Below, one piece after another: positions 1 through 10,797 of a stretch of DNA of 64,000 nt (position 1 is the first letter of the stretch; every line of letters begins with the position of its first letter). Origin of the DNA: Pseudocercospora fijiensis CIRAD86 (Eukaryota; Ascomycota; Dothideomycetes; Mycosphaerellales; Mycosphaerellaceae). The notes beneath the pieces were generated by a model, which saw only the letters and a program-made list of their open reading frames with translations, was not told the origin of the DNA and ran no database searches. Location of the stretch: assembly GCF_000340215.1 (NCBI RefSeq), contig NW_006921536.1, positions 1,526,472 to 1,590,471 on the forward strand, read 5' to 3'. A program made the translations under genes and the position numbers.

Positions 1-224
1 CTATGTGAGATTCAGACAAACCTGGCTTCTAAAAGACCAGCAATTGTCTTGCTTCATGCCCAAGAGACGACTGCCTATGGCTCCTCCAAATTTTAAAATG
101 CAATAGTCTCAAAGGAGGTCGAAAGTCAAGAGTGACGTCTTTCCAAGATCCAAGTAGTGGTCATCCACACGAGCGAGTGACTCCATCCCGTGTTGTTCGG
201 GCAGACGTCGATGAATTCCAGCGC
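1..224. other. Left edge, no supported gene
   Basis: No reading frame here has support. The stretch lies downstream of the stop of the split gene ending at 225 on the minus strand and probably holds its 3' UTR. Confidence 0.4.
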
Positions 225-702
225 TCACTCATAAATCACAAACCGAAACCCACCCCTAGGAACCTTCAACCTCCGAATCGGCAACTCCTGCTGCGCCGAA
301 GCCATCCACTCCCTCTTCTCCTCTCCAGTCTTAGGATCATACTGCACGAACGCCAGCCTCGCGTTCCGAGAAGAAGTAACACTCCTCATGATCTCAGCAA
401 CCGTAAGGTTCGGGACCTGCAGCACGCGCCAATGCCGCTGCTTGCTAGTCCGGATCCTGATCTCAATCAAGTCGTTGGGGATGAGAACGGTATCTTCGTG
501 GCGATTATAGCTCGGCTTTCCGGGAATGGCCGCAATGCGTGCGTGGTGACTTGGATATGTCTCTTGATGTGAAGTTCTTGGGCTAGAAGACGAGGCGCGT
601 TGTTGGACTCGATCCGGCGTAGCGCTCCTGCTGCGTCTTCTAGACAAATAATCTTCCGGCAGTCGTGCAGGTCGGCTTGGCACAGGTCCCGGGCCTACAC
701 TA
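225..702 (-). pseudogene. 3' part of a small protein gene split by an LTR element
   Basis: This is the C-terminal part of an unrecognised fungal protein. The frame is open from the insertion point at 702/703 to a stop at 225. It reads Arg/Ser-rich low-complexity sequence and then a compact region with motifs such as DTVLIPNDLIEIRIR and KVPRGGFRFVIYE at the end. Removing the element (708-6031) and one copy of CTTGA joins it in frame to the fragment at 6032-6165, giving 203 codons from ATG 6165 or 193 from ATG 6135. No ATG lies near the break on this side, so the fragment alone is unlikely to be translated normally. There are no stops or RIP-type changes in it, which suggests a recent disruption. 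The function is unknown. Confidence 0.7.
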
Positions 703-707
703 CTTGA
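703..707. repeat. Target-site duplication, left copy (CTTGA)
   Basis: The five bases directly left of the LTR beginning TGTAAC are CTTGA. The same five bases follow the distal LTR at 6032-6036. Five bp is the usual duplication for copia-class integrases. Confidence 0.85.
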
Positions 708-830
708 TGTAACTGATGTATTCAGAAGAAGGACTATCTACGGAAAGTCCAAAGATGAAGTGCAGCAGTTGCAGCCTCAGGCATCAGGCACGTGATGGAC
801 CCTGACACCTGGACATATACTCCAAGTTAC
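708..830 (-). repeat. Left LTR (3' LTR in element orientation)
   Basis: This 123-bp direct repeat matches 5909-6031 except near its right end, where CACACA in the other copy reads CATATA here (two CpA-to-TpA changes) and the last few bases differ. It starts with TGTAAC. The purine tract of the element abuts it at 831-837. Confidence 0.88.
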
Positions 831-999
831 CCCCTCAGTACGTGCATATCGCTATAGAATAAAATAAACACATTAGCCATTCAGTTAGCAAAGCAAACAG
901 GGGTATTAGGTAAGCAGAAACAGGTAAACAAACTAGACCACTCTTAGGTTAAACAGACAAAGCAAACAAAGGCCCTTTTTTCTTAGTACTTAGCAGCTA

Positions 1000-3900
1000 G
1001 CTTTATAGCGCTCTTAATAGCGGCCTTGCAATCCACTAGGTTCAGTTGTTTAACAAAGCGGCCGTACTTAATCTTGTTAAGCGGCTTAGTAAAGCTATCG
1101 GCTATCTAATTATATATACTAACCTATTAGACGATAATAGTACTATTAGTAATCTTCTCTCGAATATAGTAAACACGAGTATCTATATGCTTCGTACGGC
1201 TATTAATGCTAGTCGACTTAGTAATAGCAATAGCGGACTAATTGTTCTCGTAGAGCGTAACTAGAAGAATATAGCCCTTATAGCTAATTTCCTTTAATAA
1301 GCGAGCTAAGGTAACTGCTTCCTTAGCCCCTATAGTAAGTTGAATATACTTAGCTTTAGTTAATAACAGTGTAACGAGTGTCTAGCGGCCGGACTTATAC
1401 AATAGAGGTCCGCCTGCAATAGTAAAGTAGAAGCTGCCTATAGAGCGGCGGGTAACTAGATCGTTAGCCTATAAGGCATTATAGTATCTAGCAAAATTGA
1501 GCTTATCGTTCTATATGCCTTAGAAGCGCATACTACGACTAAGGGTACTAACTAGGTACTTAATTAGCTAAAGGAGTGCGGTATAATGCTCTTTAGTAGG
1601 GTTAGAGATAAATCGTAACAATAGGCCTATAGTATAGCAAGTATTAGGTCGCGTAATTATAGCTAGCTATAGTGCCTTACTAATACCTTCTTAATACTGA
1701 GTCTTAAAGGCGGCACTAGCTATATAGCCCTTAGGTGCGCGTTAAATAGACGTCTTAACATAGCGAGGCGCTATTAGAGTAGCTAGACCGACACGGCTAC
1801 GTATACTATATTTCTTACTAAGCCTATTCAAATAGGCATCTTAAACGACGTGAATAGTACGCTAACCGCGGTTACGGATAATCCGCATGCCGAGATAGTA
1901 GTATAGGTCGCCTAGTTCTCGTATATTAAAACGGTCCTTTAGCAACTAAGCTACTGCCTCTAGTGCTAATAGAGTATAGGCGATAATAATTATGTCGTCG
2001 ATATAGATAACAATAATAGAGCCGCTAACAACGTATTTAAACATACACATATCAGCTATTATTGGCACAAAGTCTAGGCTCTTTAGGTACTTTCGAAGCT
2101 CTTCGTACTATAGTATTAGCGACTATTTCAGACTATATAGTGCCTTTAGCAATAGGCAAACTATGCCCTTTCTACTACGGTCCTTAAAACCGTATAGCTG
2201 TTCGACGTAGATCTTATGCTTATTACCGATAAGCGCATTAAGGAAGGCCGTTAGAATATCATACTGCTTAGCCTCTAGGTCGTAATAAGCGATTAGTACA
2301 AATAGCGCTCGCAGCGTAGACGGCTTAGCTATAGCCGCATAGGTCTTATTATAGTCCTGTCCTTTAACCTATATAAAACTACGGACGACCTATCGAGCCT
2401 TAAACCGGCTTACCTTGCTATTAGCGTTACGCTTAATAGTAAACACCTATCGGCTACGGACAACCTTGCGACCTTCTAGCACCTCTAACCGAGATATATA
2501 GACCTATATATAGTTGTCGATTAGTAACTTGTATTTAGCCTTATAGGCCTCCTTCTATTATAGCTAGTATAGCGACTAAGTCGCCTCCTTGTAGCTCTTT
2601 AGAATAGGAATAGTGTCTCTATCTAACTGTTTAGCAATATAACAGGAAGCTATAAAACCCTTAATATAGGCTATCGGCATGTTGGCTATTATACGTCGAG
2701 TTAACCGCTTAACACTACAATTAGCTAGATAGCTACGCAATAGGTTACGAGCTAACTTGTTGCTACGGGTTGCACGGGTAGAACGAGCGCCTATCGTATT
2801 AGGTCGCTCAAACTTAGGCAACTAGCCTGGCTCGCCCTTCTTAGCGTTTAGATTATATGCTAGCTCTTCCTCGGCTAACTAAAAGCTATCTTTATTACTT
2901 AAAGCTAGTAGTTGAACGTCTAGCAGGTTATCGTCGAGTAGCAACGGACTAGCGACCTTATTAGTTACCTCTATATCCTAAGCAGGCTCGTCTAGAGGCT
3001 CTTCTTGCTAGGCTAGAAGCTGCTAGACTATACTAGCGGCGTCGGCTAGTAACGGAGCCTCGTTGCTTATAGAATTGAATAGAGCCGGCATAATGGACTC
3101 GAGTATAACAAACTCGTTCTTAGCTAGGTCGTTAGGATTAGCGTATAGATTCATGCCCTCTAGAAGCAATAGCTTACTAGCCGTCTTAATAAATTAGACA
3201 TCCTTTAATAGAATAACCTTATGCTAGTTAGGGAGGTAAATCATATATTTTCCTAAGTCTACTAAGTCCTTAGTATAGCCGACTAGCTTGCTAACAAGGC
3301 CTCTGCTATCTATCTTCTTTCTACGAGTAACTCCGTAATTATATGCAACAGTAGTACAGCTATAGGCACGAAGATGTTAAAGGCGTAGCTGCTTTCGAGA
3401 CTAATTGAGCTCCCTAGCTACAATAGCATAGGGGCTAAGACCTTCTAAGGTTCTAGGAGTGATATTAAGGACCTATATAGCAGTAGTAACTACATACGGC
3501 TATAGGGCCTTTAGCAAATTCGTATAGAGCATTATCTTCCGAGCGGTCGTACACACGATATAATTGCTAACCTTAGCTAGGCTATTCTAAGTAGAAGAAT
3601 AAGGTGCTGTAACCTGCAGTACAATGCCCTAATTACGAGCCTAGCTTAATAGCTAATTTCCGCCGTACTTACCCCCTCTATCGAGGCGGTAGATTGGGAT
3701 TAAATAGCTAGTTTATATACGGACGTATATACGGTAGTCCTTAATTGCTACTACAGCTCCTAACTTTAGCGAGCTAGCATATTCGTATCGATAGGCTAAT
3801 TTAGCGCATATAAACAACGTAAAGTAGCGTTCTTATAGTAGACTAGGGTTAGTAATAGTAACCACATCTACACAGATAATATAGTAAATAGTAGATAGTC

Positions 3901-5700
3901 GTAGTCGTAGTAGTCGGTTGTATTCCTTATATAACATTGCTATACGACAAGCGATACAGTTTCGGAAGTCGGTCTTGTTTCTAGTAATAATAATCTAACC
4001 CTTAGCTTCTATTCGTAACAGCTTGCGGTAATAGATATAGCTATATCGTAGATGCTACTCTTCTATCGTACCTATTAGCACCCCCTTCTTCGATAGAAGC
4101 GTAACAACCTAGCCGTTAGGACTAGAGGTTAGTGTATATAGATAGGGGAGACCATTCTTTCGGTATGTCTAAGCAATAGTAACCTCCGAGCCGTTAATAA
4201 TAGTAAACAGTATACGCTTATCGTTCCGATAGAAACATCCCTTATCGGCAAGCTTCTTAGTAGATAGGAGGTTAGCTACTAGACCTAGCATATACAGTAT
4301 ATTAGACAACTTTATACTGCTTACACTACGCTTATTAACTACCTTAGTCTAAGCCATTCCGACTATCGTAGCGTGCTTCGTGTTGCTACCAAATCGGATA
4401 GGAATGTAACAGCCTTTATATTTAATAAGCAATAAAGGGTCGTTAACTATATACATACTAGTACCTAAGTCGACAACCTAATTAGTAGTACGAGTGCTAG
4501 CAGTAAGAGCCGTAGAAACCTAGTCGCTAACAGTAACTATAGTGTTTGCAGTAAAGGCGTAATTGTGGCTTAGGTCTAATAATACCCCCGGGGTAGCATT
4601 AGCCGTATATAGCCCCTAAGCACTATTCTAACTAGATAGCGGTTGTTGCTATGCAGTTAGTCTACGCTGCTACTGTTGCTGCTGCACCCCCTTCTTCTTA
4701 GCCTTCTACTGTTTACGACGCAGTCGGTCTTCCTCCTTTAGATAAGGGTACTTAGTATAGTAGCGGTTAGAAGGGTATAACCCCTAACAATAGGCGCACT
4801 TCTTACGGTTAGACTAATAACTATTCTAGTTCTAGTTGCTTCTACCGCGGCCTCGACTATTGTTATTGTTTCCGCGGCTACTACGACCGCTACGGTTCGA
4901 GTTACCTCGACCGTTGTTATTGCTATTGCTACCTTGCTATTATAGTTAGCGCTAAAGACTAAAGAAGCCGTTATATTAGGCCTAGTTTAATTAAGCTACA
5001 TTCTTATTAAGCAACGCGCTAATAATGTTGTTAAGTGTATTATCGTTAATAGTGTACTCGGAGGCGCGCATCTGCTCTCGGCGTATCTATACGAAAGCCT
5101 CGTAGAATAGAGAGATCTATATAATAAATATATAAATAGCCTAATATTAGCTAATAGCTAATTTAGTATCCTTTAAGGCACTAAGCTTCTTCTTATACTT
5201 ATTGTAGAACTTCTTAATGTCCTTGCTATTATACCGAAGGGTGATATATTCCTAGTAGAGTATAAATTTAGTAGACCTACCTTTACTAGTGTATTTCTTA
5301 TATAGGTAAGTCTATACTTCCTACGATATAGCGAGACTAAGTAACGACTACTAAACCTCGGCGATACAGTTAGTAAAGATCCACGTACGCGCTAATTAAT
5401 CTTTTGCTTCCTATTTATCTTATCGGTCTTTAAACTCTAACTAAGTTTTAGAAGACAACTTAATATTAGGCTTTAGGCGGGTCCCTTAGATATAGCGCTA
5501 TACCTGTATGCCTTTAAGGGCACCCTTAGCGGTATAAGACTATAATAGATAATTCTCCTTATTCTTTAGCTTAGGGATGTTGCTTATATAAGCGCTAGCA
5601 GAAGTTATAGGAGAAGCTATTATAGACAGCGACAGCGATAATATAGAAAGAGACTTTAGACCTATCTTAAGAGGCGGCCGATAGGCGCGCCTGTATTCTA
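1000..5700 (-). pseudogene. Copia gag-pol polyprotein, inactivated
   Basis: Minus-strand translation shows recognisable copia domains broken by many stops. They are: a CCHC-like knuckle near 4800-4745 (C-x2-C retained, later residues changed); a protease region near 4540-4200; an integrase region upstream of 2821; a linker ORF at 2821-2576; RT with the KRNANSKVSRFKAR region near 2440 and intact YIDD at 2005-1994; and RNase H near 1260-1040 with TKHIDTRVYYIRE and IADSFTKPLNKIKYGRF. Stops sit where Gln is conserved, for example ENN-stop-SAIAI, consistent with CAG to TAG. No open product longer than about 80 residues remains. Confidence 0.85.
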
Positions 5701-5889
5701 GTATAGCGGACAGCTAACACTGTTGTTATGTGACCGACTCGAGTCGGACTAGCACCTGCTAGAACACTCGAAGGGCGGCGAGGGTAGCGGCGACGATAAT
5801 AGTATCGGCGCAATTTTTAGTAACGAGCGCTGTCTACGTAGCAGTCGGATTAACTATTAGAAAACGTGTAGAATGCGTTGGAAACGCAG

Positions 5890-5904
5890 GGGGCTCATAA
5901 CCAC
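5890..5904 (-). other. Retrotransposon primer-binding site, initiator tRNA-Met type
   Basis: Five bases inside the 5' LTR the minus strand reads TGGTTATGAGCCCC. Its complement, GGGGCTCATAACC, corresponds to the anticodon arm of eukaryotic initiator tRNA-Met (CAU anticodon in context CUCAUAACC). Priming from an internal tRNA fragment is established for Drosophila copia and yeast Ty5. The adjoining GGAAACGC also resembles the region just 5' of the anticodon stem. Confidence 0.65.
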
Positions 5905-5908
5905 TTAA

Positions 5909-6031
5909 TGTAACTGATGTATTCAGAAGAAGGACTATCTACGGAAAGTCCAAAGATGAAGTGCAGCAGTTGCAGCCTCAGGCATCAGGCACGTGATGGA
6001 CCCTGACACCTGGACACACACTCCAAGTACA
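5909..6031 (-). repeat. Right LTR (5' LTR in element orientation)
   Basis: This 123-bp copy begins TGTAACTG and ends GTACA. It is rich in CpA and TpG dinucleotides, unlike the element interior. Because the split gene also lies on the minus strand, its truncated reading frame enters this LTR and stops inside it. Confidence 0.88.
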
Positions 6032-6036
6032 CTTGA
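6032..6036. repeat. Target-site duplication, right copy (CTTGA)
   Basis: CTTGA follows the terminal ACA of the right LTR and matches 703-707. Confidence 0.85.
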
Positions 6037-6165
6037 TCGCTTCGAAGCAGGAGGGGTTGGTGTATACTCCCAGACGCTCGCTCTAGGATCAAACGCAACA
6101 CTCTTCTTCGGTGATGTGGGTCTGCTGGCGGACATAATAATTCGTGGTAGTGCGATGAAGATCAA
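6032..6165 (-). pseudogene. 5' part of the split small protein gene
   Basis: This is the N-terminal part of the gene interrupted by the copia element. The likely start is ATG 6135 (MSASRPTSPKK), with an in-frame ATG at 6165. The sequence is Ser/Pro/Lys-rich up to the break after KRSS. As it stands the frame continues into the LTR and stops at 5935, adding about 31 foreign residues. With the element and one target duplication removed, codon phase matches exactly with the downstream fragment ending at 225. Confidence 0.68.
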
Positions 6166-7211
6166 AAGAACATATGGAAAATCCTGCCACGTTGTTTGTG
6201 AGGATTGGTTAGGTACCTATAGATGTATGACATACTCGCATGACATCGAGCGTTCGTCATTCGTTCTAGCGCCGCAGAAGGCCGACCGGGTTGACTTCTA
6301 AACCGCCACGCCTAAGCCCGTTCAAGTACAAGTCTCTCGGCACCAAGATTTTGGGTCGCGTCCATACTCCATAGGCGTGTGTTCCAAGATGGTTGTCGAG
6401 CTTTCCTTGCAGAGCTCGCTCCAAGGCCAAGGAGGGGCTCAGTCAGCGGGACAGGTTCGTGACAAATGTATATCTTGGTGCTTGGGTGTCGCCGTTCTTT
6501 CCGATCCTGGAGTGCTTCGCCCCAATGCCGGATGTTCCGCCAAGAGTTCAAGATGTTTTCTGTGAGTACTGTATGCAGATGTTGTGACGTCGACTGGAGT
6601 GTACAAAGGATGAGTGCGAGTAAACTGGCGGGTCGTCTTGGTGCTGTATGCTTATGTTCGAGCTGAGCAGGCAAACTTAGCGTGCTTTCAGCAAGAGATT
6701 CTGTTCTGGTTGGCAGTGGCACTTCTGGTCGTCATGGCTTTCACTTGATGGTGCATCAGTGGCAGGTCCATCGTCCTCTCCAACGCGCAGTAAATCGAAA
6801 ATCGAAAAGCTCGCGTTGTCCCCACTCAATGCTTCATGAGGCGCTTGTGCACTTGTCCACAGCCTGAGTACACATTTTTGCTTGTCCCGACCCTAGAAAT
6901 GGTCTCTGTTTGATTCCGCGATAGCGCGCTGAAGGTTCCTAGCCGCTGAGAAAAGCAGAGAATGGGTTGCGCACAAGGCGACTGGTCTCAGAATCTCTAT
7001 CATCAAGGCAGTGCTATGCGCTATCTGCAGATGCTTAAATGCTCACGAACGTAGCAGTCCATCCAAATCTGATTGTGCACATAAACCCATTCTCATTTGC
7101 GTGCGCCGTGACTCCGTGCCTGGACTTTTCAAAAAAAGGACCTCTAAAAGGGTATCCGCGCTGTCCTTACGCTCCTGTTCCTCGTGTGAAAGCAATGCTA
7201 AACGGATCTGC
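6166..7211. other. Intergenic, no supported gene
   Basis: Several 60-136 codon frames overlap one another on both strands, but none has domain-like sequence, a signal peptide or splice logic. The stretch probably holds the promoter of the split gene and the 3' UTR of ERG3. Confidence 0.5.
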
Positions 7212-8385
7212 TCACTGAATCTTCTTAATGGCTTCAGGAGGTCCGTAACTTCGGTCGTCCACGCCTTCGACCTCTGCGACCATCTTCTCCATCTCTTTCG
7301 TCTGTCTCTTCCACTCCTCTTCGCTCATCTTCTCCTCCCTTTTAAACAGCTCCTCATTCGGCTTTCGGTAGCTGCCGCCGAGGCGGTCCCATAGGGTGGT
7401 GAATTGGCCGTAGTTGTAGTTGAAGTACAGATGGTGCATTGTGTGGCATGCGGCACCGTTGATGATGGGCGAGTTGGCCACGTATTCTCCATCGTGAATC
7501 ATGACGGTCCAGATTTGGATGAAGGTGAAGAGTGCGATGTATGCGAATTTCTGGAGCGGGAAGATGAAGGGGAATAGGTGGTATGGCACGCTCTGGCTGT
7601 AGCCATCGAGAGGGTGGAAAGCGTGCGAGGCGTATGGGGTTGGCATGATCCACTTATGGTGTGGCTTGTGGAGGCGCTTGTATACGAGTGGGTGGTGCAG
7701 ACCACGGTGGATCCAGTAGATGCAGAAGTCGGTGAACATGAGGAAGAGCGGGAACTGCAGCCAGTTGTACCAGGCGCCGAGAGATTCGAGCAGTGGGTGC
7801 GAGAAACCGGGGTTGCTGACGCTGTCATAGATGAAGGAGTATCCTCTCACCTCAGCAAGGAAGAAAGGCACGGTAAAGATAGCCATGATCGGGATGGACT
7901 CCATAGTCTGTCGGATTTCCATGCGCATCTGGTTTTTGAGGTATTTGGGATGCTGGAAAGTGGTCTTGTCGAATACGAAGATATAGCTCAGCGTCGCGCA
8001 GAAGAAGTATATGAAGAGACCGAAGATCCTATCGACTATCAGCGTCGTCGTGTACGATGAATCACTTTTGAAGCACTAACCATGTGAGAATGTATAAGCT
8101 CACAAACTGGCGGTAGATGTTATCTCGGTCCCAGCGGCTCATGTATGCGTACTCGCTGGGTTGTACAGAGAAGTAGGCGCTTGCTGGCTCGAATTGCCAT
8201 GCTGATCGCGCAAAGACAGCTTGAGTGGCATCTGCGAATGTGGCATTGTGTTCGGCGAAGCCCTTCAGACTGGCGGCGATTGTCGAGACAGGGTCGAAGG
8301 AGGATGCTGAGCGATGTATAGGGAGAACATTCGCGTACATGCGATCGAAGAGGAAGGTGTCGAAGACCTCGAGGACGACGTCCAT
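7212..8385 (-). CDS. ERG3: C-5 sterol desaturase (ERG3)
   Basis: This is an ER-membrane sterol C5(6)-desaturase of late ergosterol synthesis, an iron enzyme fed by cytochrome b5. Two exons (8385-8081, 8028-7212) flank a 52-nt GT-TAG intron and give 373 aa. The start [14 protein letters not shown] resembles the start of known family members, although the frame stays open upstream. The junction restores [13 protein letters not shown]. The three fatty acid hydroxylase histidine boxes are present: HRGLHH (about 209), HKPHH (about 222) and HTMHH (about 297). Hydrophobic segments lie around the first box. The C-terminus is Lys/Glu-rich. Length is normal for fungal ERG3. No broken features were seen. 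Confidence 0.95.
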
Positions 8386-9245
8386 GTTGGTTTGGTGGTG
8401 GCTCGATGAGCTCTCAGGTCCAATCGGGAATGTCGCGCAACCCCTGCCTTGTCCAAGCCAATGCCTCGCACTCGCAGTCGCGGTGGTGTTTGCGTCGCGT
8501 TGGTGGTGCGTCAAGAAACTGGTATGGTCCAAAGCAGTAGTCGGTGTGAGGTAGGGAGTGCAGGCCAAGGGTAGGACTGGCAGAATTGATGAAGGAAAAG
8601 AAAAGACATACCGGCGGATGTTGCGGACTTACGCGCCTTGCCTGGCCTTGCCTTCAGAATCGAACCACTTTGCGACTTCAAATTGCTAAACAGAACGGTG
8701 GAGCGCAGGGAAATGCAGGGAAGCCGCTGCCTACAGCCGTTGGCCAATCAGAGAGTGATTTCAAAGCACGAGACCCTGAGCTGTACCCAATTCGGATTAG
8801 CGGCTGCACGTAGAGGAAGAGCTCTCCACTTCAGTCTTCTCACGCGTTTTGCAGACCTCAACCGAACAAACAACCGGACGACATCTCAAGATACAATCGC
8901 GGGCGGTCGTAAGATTCTGGGGGGAAAGCTGCCAATTGCGTATTGCCCAGATCATCTGATAAATCTACCCATCTCTCCTGAGAAGTGCGAAACGTACGAC
9001 TTCGTGGGAATGTGTCCGCGGCATCTTGCTCGAAGTCGGCGTCTGCATCCTCAGAACTATCTGTACTGTAGCTGCGAAGGTTTGAGTAGCTTTTGAGACA
9101 CCAGACTCTTGCGTCGTCAACAGCCTTCAGCGGTCTTGTTTCGTTCCACGTAAGTGGTAGAGAGCGTTGTGCTTGTGTTTGTGCTGTTCACTTCTCAGGA
9201 GAACGACGCGAACTGATTCTCATCCAAGCCTGCATTCCCACGAGC
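8386..9245. other. Intergenic, no supported gene
   Basis: This holds the ERG3 upstream region and then unassigned sequence. Overlapping short frames are present on both strands without recognisable features. Confidence 0.5.
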
Positions 9246-9745
9246 CTATCGCCACACAGCCGCGAAACAAATCGCCAAAATCCACAGCAACGTGACAGCC
9301 CCAGCTCCCGTGCTCGCAGCAGCAGCGCTCTCATACGCATCATTACATCCAATCCCCACAAGCTCCAGCTCCTGCCCAATACCATCTCGAACACATCGTC
9401 CAAAAGCCGTCTGGTCGCTGCCACTCAGTGGCTGACAGAAGTAGAAGCAGCCATCAAGCGAGCCGACGGTATGAGGTTCACAGCAATCTGTATGAATATC
9501 AATCAGTAAGAAGTAAGAAGCGTGGAGAGCTGCGCACCACAACACACCTGTTATGTTCGAGACGTAGATCTGCTCGCGCGAGTTGAACCCGCAAAGCGGT
9601 GCTTCGGCCTCGTTCCACCAGTCTGATTGGGATGTGTACGTGCTATTCAGGCCTTCTGAGATCGAGGGGCATACGCCTATTCTGGGGATCAGTCATTGTC
9701 CTCTCTGGCAAGGATTGATACAGTACCTGTATCTGCTTGCGCCAT
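9246..9745 (-). CDS. Small Cys-rich secreted protein, probable GPI anchor
   Basis: Three exons can be assembled with consensus introns: 9745-9727, 9676-9548 and 9487-9246 (introns of 50 and 60 nt), giving about 129 aa. The product reads AQADTGVCPSISEG, an acidic Cys-containing core with N-glycosylation sequons (NST, NIT) and CCEP, CFYFC and GIGC motifs. It ends in a small-residue stretch followed by the hydrophobic tail AVTLLWILAICFAAVW, the pattern of a GPI-attachment signal. No signal peptide is visible before MAQADTG, so the true 5' exon is probably missing from this model. It resembles fungal cell-surface or effector-like proteins; the function is unknown. Confidence 0.5.
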
Positions 9746-10797
9746 CGCTTCGAGGTGTAAAGGTGAAAGACTCGAAGATTTTCGGAACGGGAAGAGGAGG
9801 TTGTCGTCTGGTACCTACATTCTGAGATTTTGGCTTGCGGCTCATCAGTTCCTTGATCGTAGGATGGGGGCCCGCCTTTCTAGCATGGTTGTATGCCCCA
9901 GATGTGGATCTGTGAGGCCCGGTGCGAGGACGCCAAGACGTGTGGTCCACTTATTGCAAGGATGTTGCGCAACTTCATGCTTTACTTTTAGCTCAGGCTG
10001 TGCCGCAAATGCTTGGCGTGCTTCTGTACAGTATGACATCGAAAAGAGGTTGTGGTGCGGCTTTGGCAGATCAGAACAATGAAAGGACCGCGTGATGGGC
10101 TTCCCAGCAGGGCCGTGGTTCTTGCTGTTCGAGCCATCATGTGGGATGGGAAGGAGAAGTGAACAGGAAATTGCGAGCGCGAAGTCCAGGGACGAACGAC
10201 CCGCCAGCGTGAATATGAAGCGCGGCTGCATTGTTGGCCTCTCCGCAAACAATAGTTCATCCTACGAAGGAATGCTAGCTCATTGCACATCACCGAGTGT
10301 GATTCGAGCTCCGTACGACAACCCAAGCATGAAGTCAGTACCGCCATCGAATTGACCATCGTGGAAGATATTGTGATACCTCTGCCAGCGTGAGTGAAAA
10401 CCTGACTGCTGCCTCGCAAGAGCTCGTGGCATTGGCGCATCAGGTTGCTCCGAACGACCTTTTTCGCCAGGCCGAGTCGATGGCAAGATCCAAAAACACG
10501 ACCATTTATTTCCATAGAGAACTGGAAACGCAGATTCCTGGCGAACACTCCAGATGCCGTACAAACGCCTTGGCTGTCTGTCCTAGCAGGACTTCCGAGG
10601 CGAAGCCAGCTCTTCCTGATACTGTGCCGCCAACATTGTGGATAGCAAATTTACTTTCGGCCATCCTACTTCCAAATCCGGACGCTGTTGTAGTGATCGA
10701 AGTAGTTCATCGGAACGTGACTCGAACATAAAAGAGGCCTGCTACCACCAGCACTCAAGTAGTATTCCATCACCACCATCAGCATCAAACCAGCCCA
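9746..10797. other. Intergenic, no supported gene
   Basis: Short overlapping frames occur on both strands. The missing first exon of the minus-strand gene ending at 9246 could lie here, but no convincing signal-peptide exon was found. The right part is the promoter of the gene starting at 10798. Confidence 0.45.
10727..10734 (+). promoter_or_regulatory. TATA-like element upstream of candidate effector
   Basis: CATAAAAG lies about 65 nt before ATG 10798, followed by a CA-rich leader typical of fungal 5' UTRs. This rests on position and sequence only. Confidence 0.3.

Larger units (their letters stand above)
708..6031 (-). mobile_element. Ty1/copia-type LTR retrotransposon, RIP-mutated
   Basis: This is a complete but dead 5,324-bp element in minus orientation. 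It has 123-bp LTRs with TGTA...TACA ends and a 5-bp CTTGA target duplication. A primer-binding site resembling the initiator tRNA-Met anticodon arm lies next to the 5' LTR at 5909, and a short purine tract (GAGGGGG on the minus strand) abuts the 3' LTR at 830. Internal order on the minus strand is gag zinc knuckle (about 4800-4745), protease, integrase, reverse transcriptase (YIDD codons at 2005-1994) and RNase H (about 1330-1040), which is the copia order. The interior is strongly depleted of CpA/TpG and full of TAG/TAA where Gln codons are expected, a RIP signature. The LTRs and about 150 bp inside each end are much less affected. Confidence 0.92.

Noticed and set aside
708..830. The 123-bp repeats as a simple dispersed repeat instead of LTRs
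   Set aside because: TGTA...TACA ends, a 5-bp target duplication, adjacent primer site and purine tract, and the in-frame host gene across the empty site all support LTRs.
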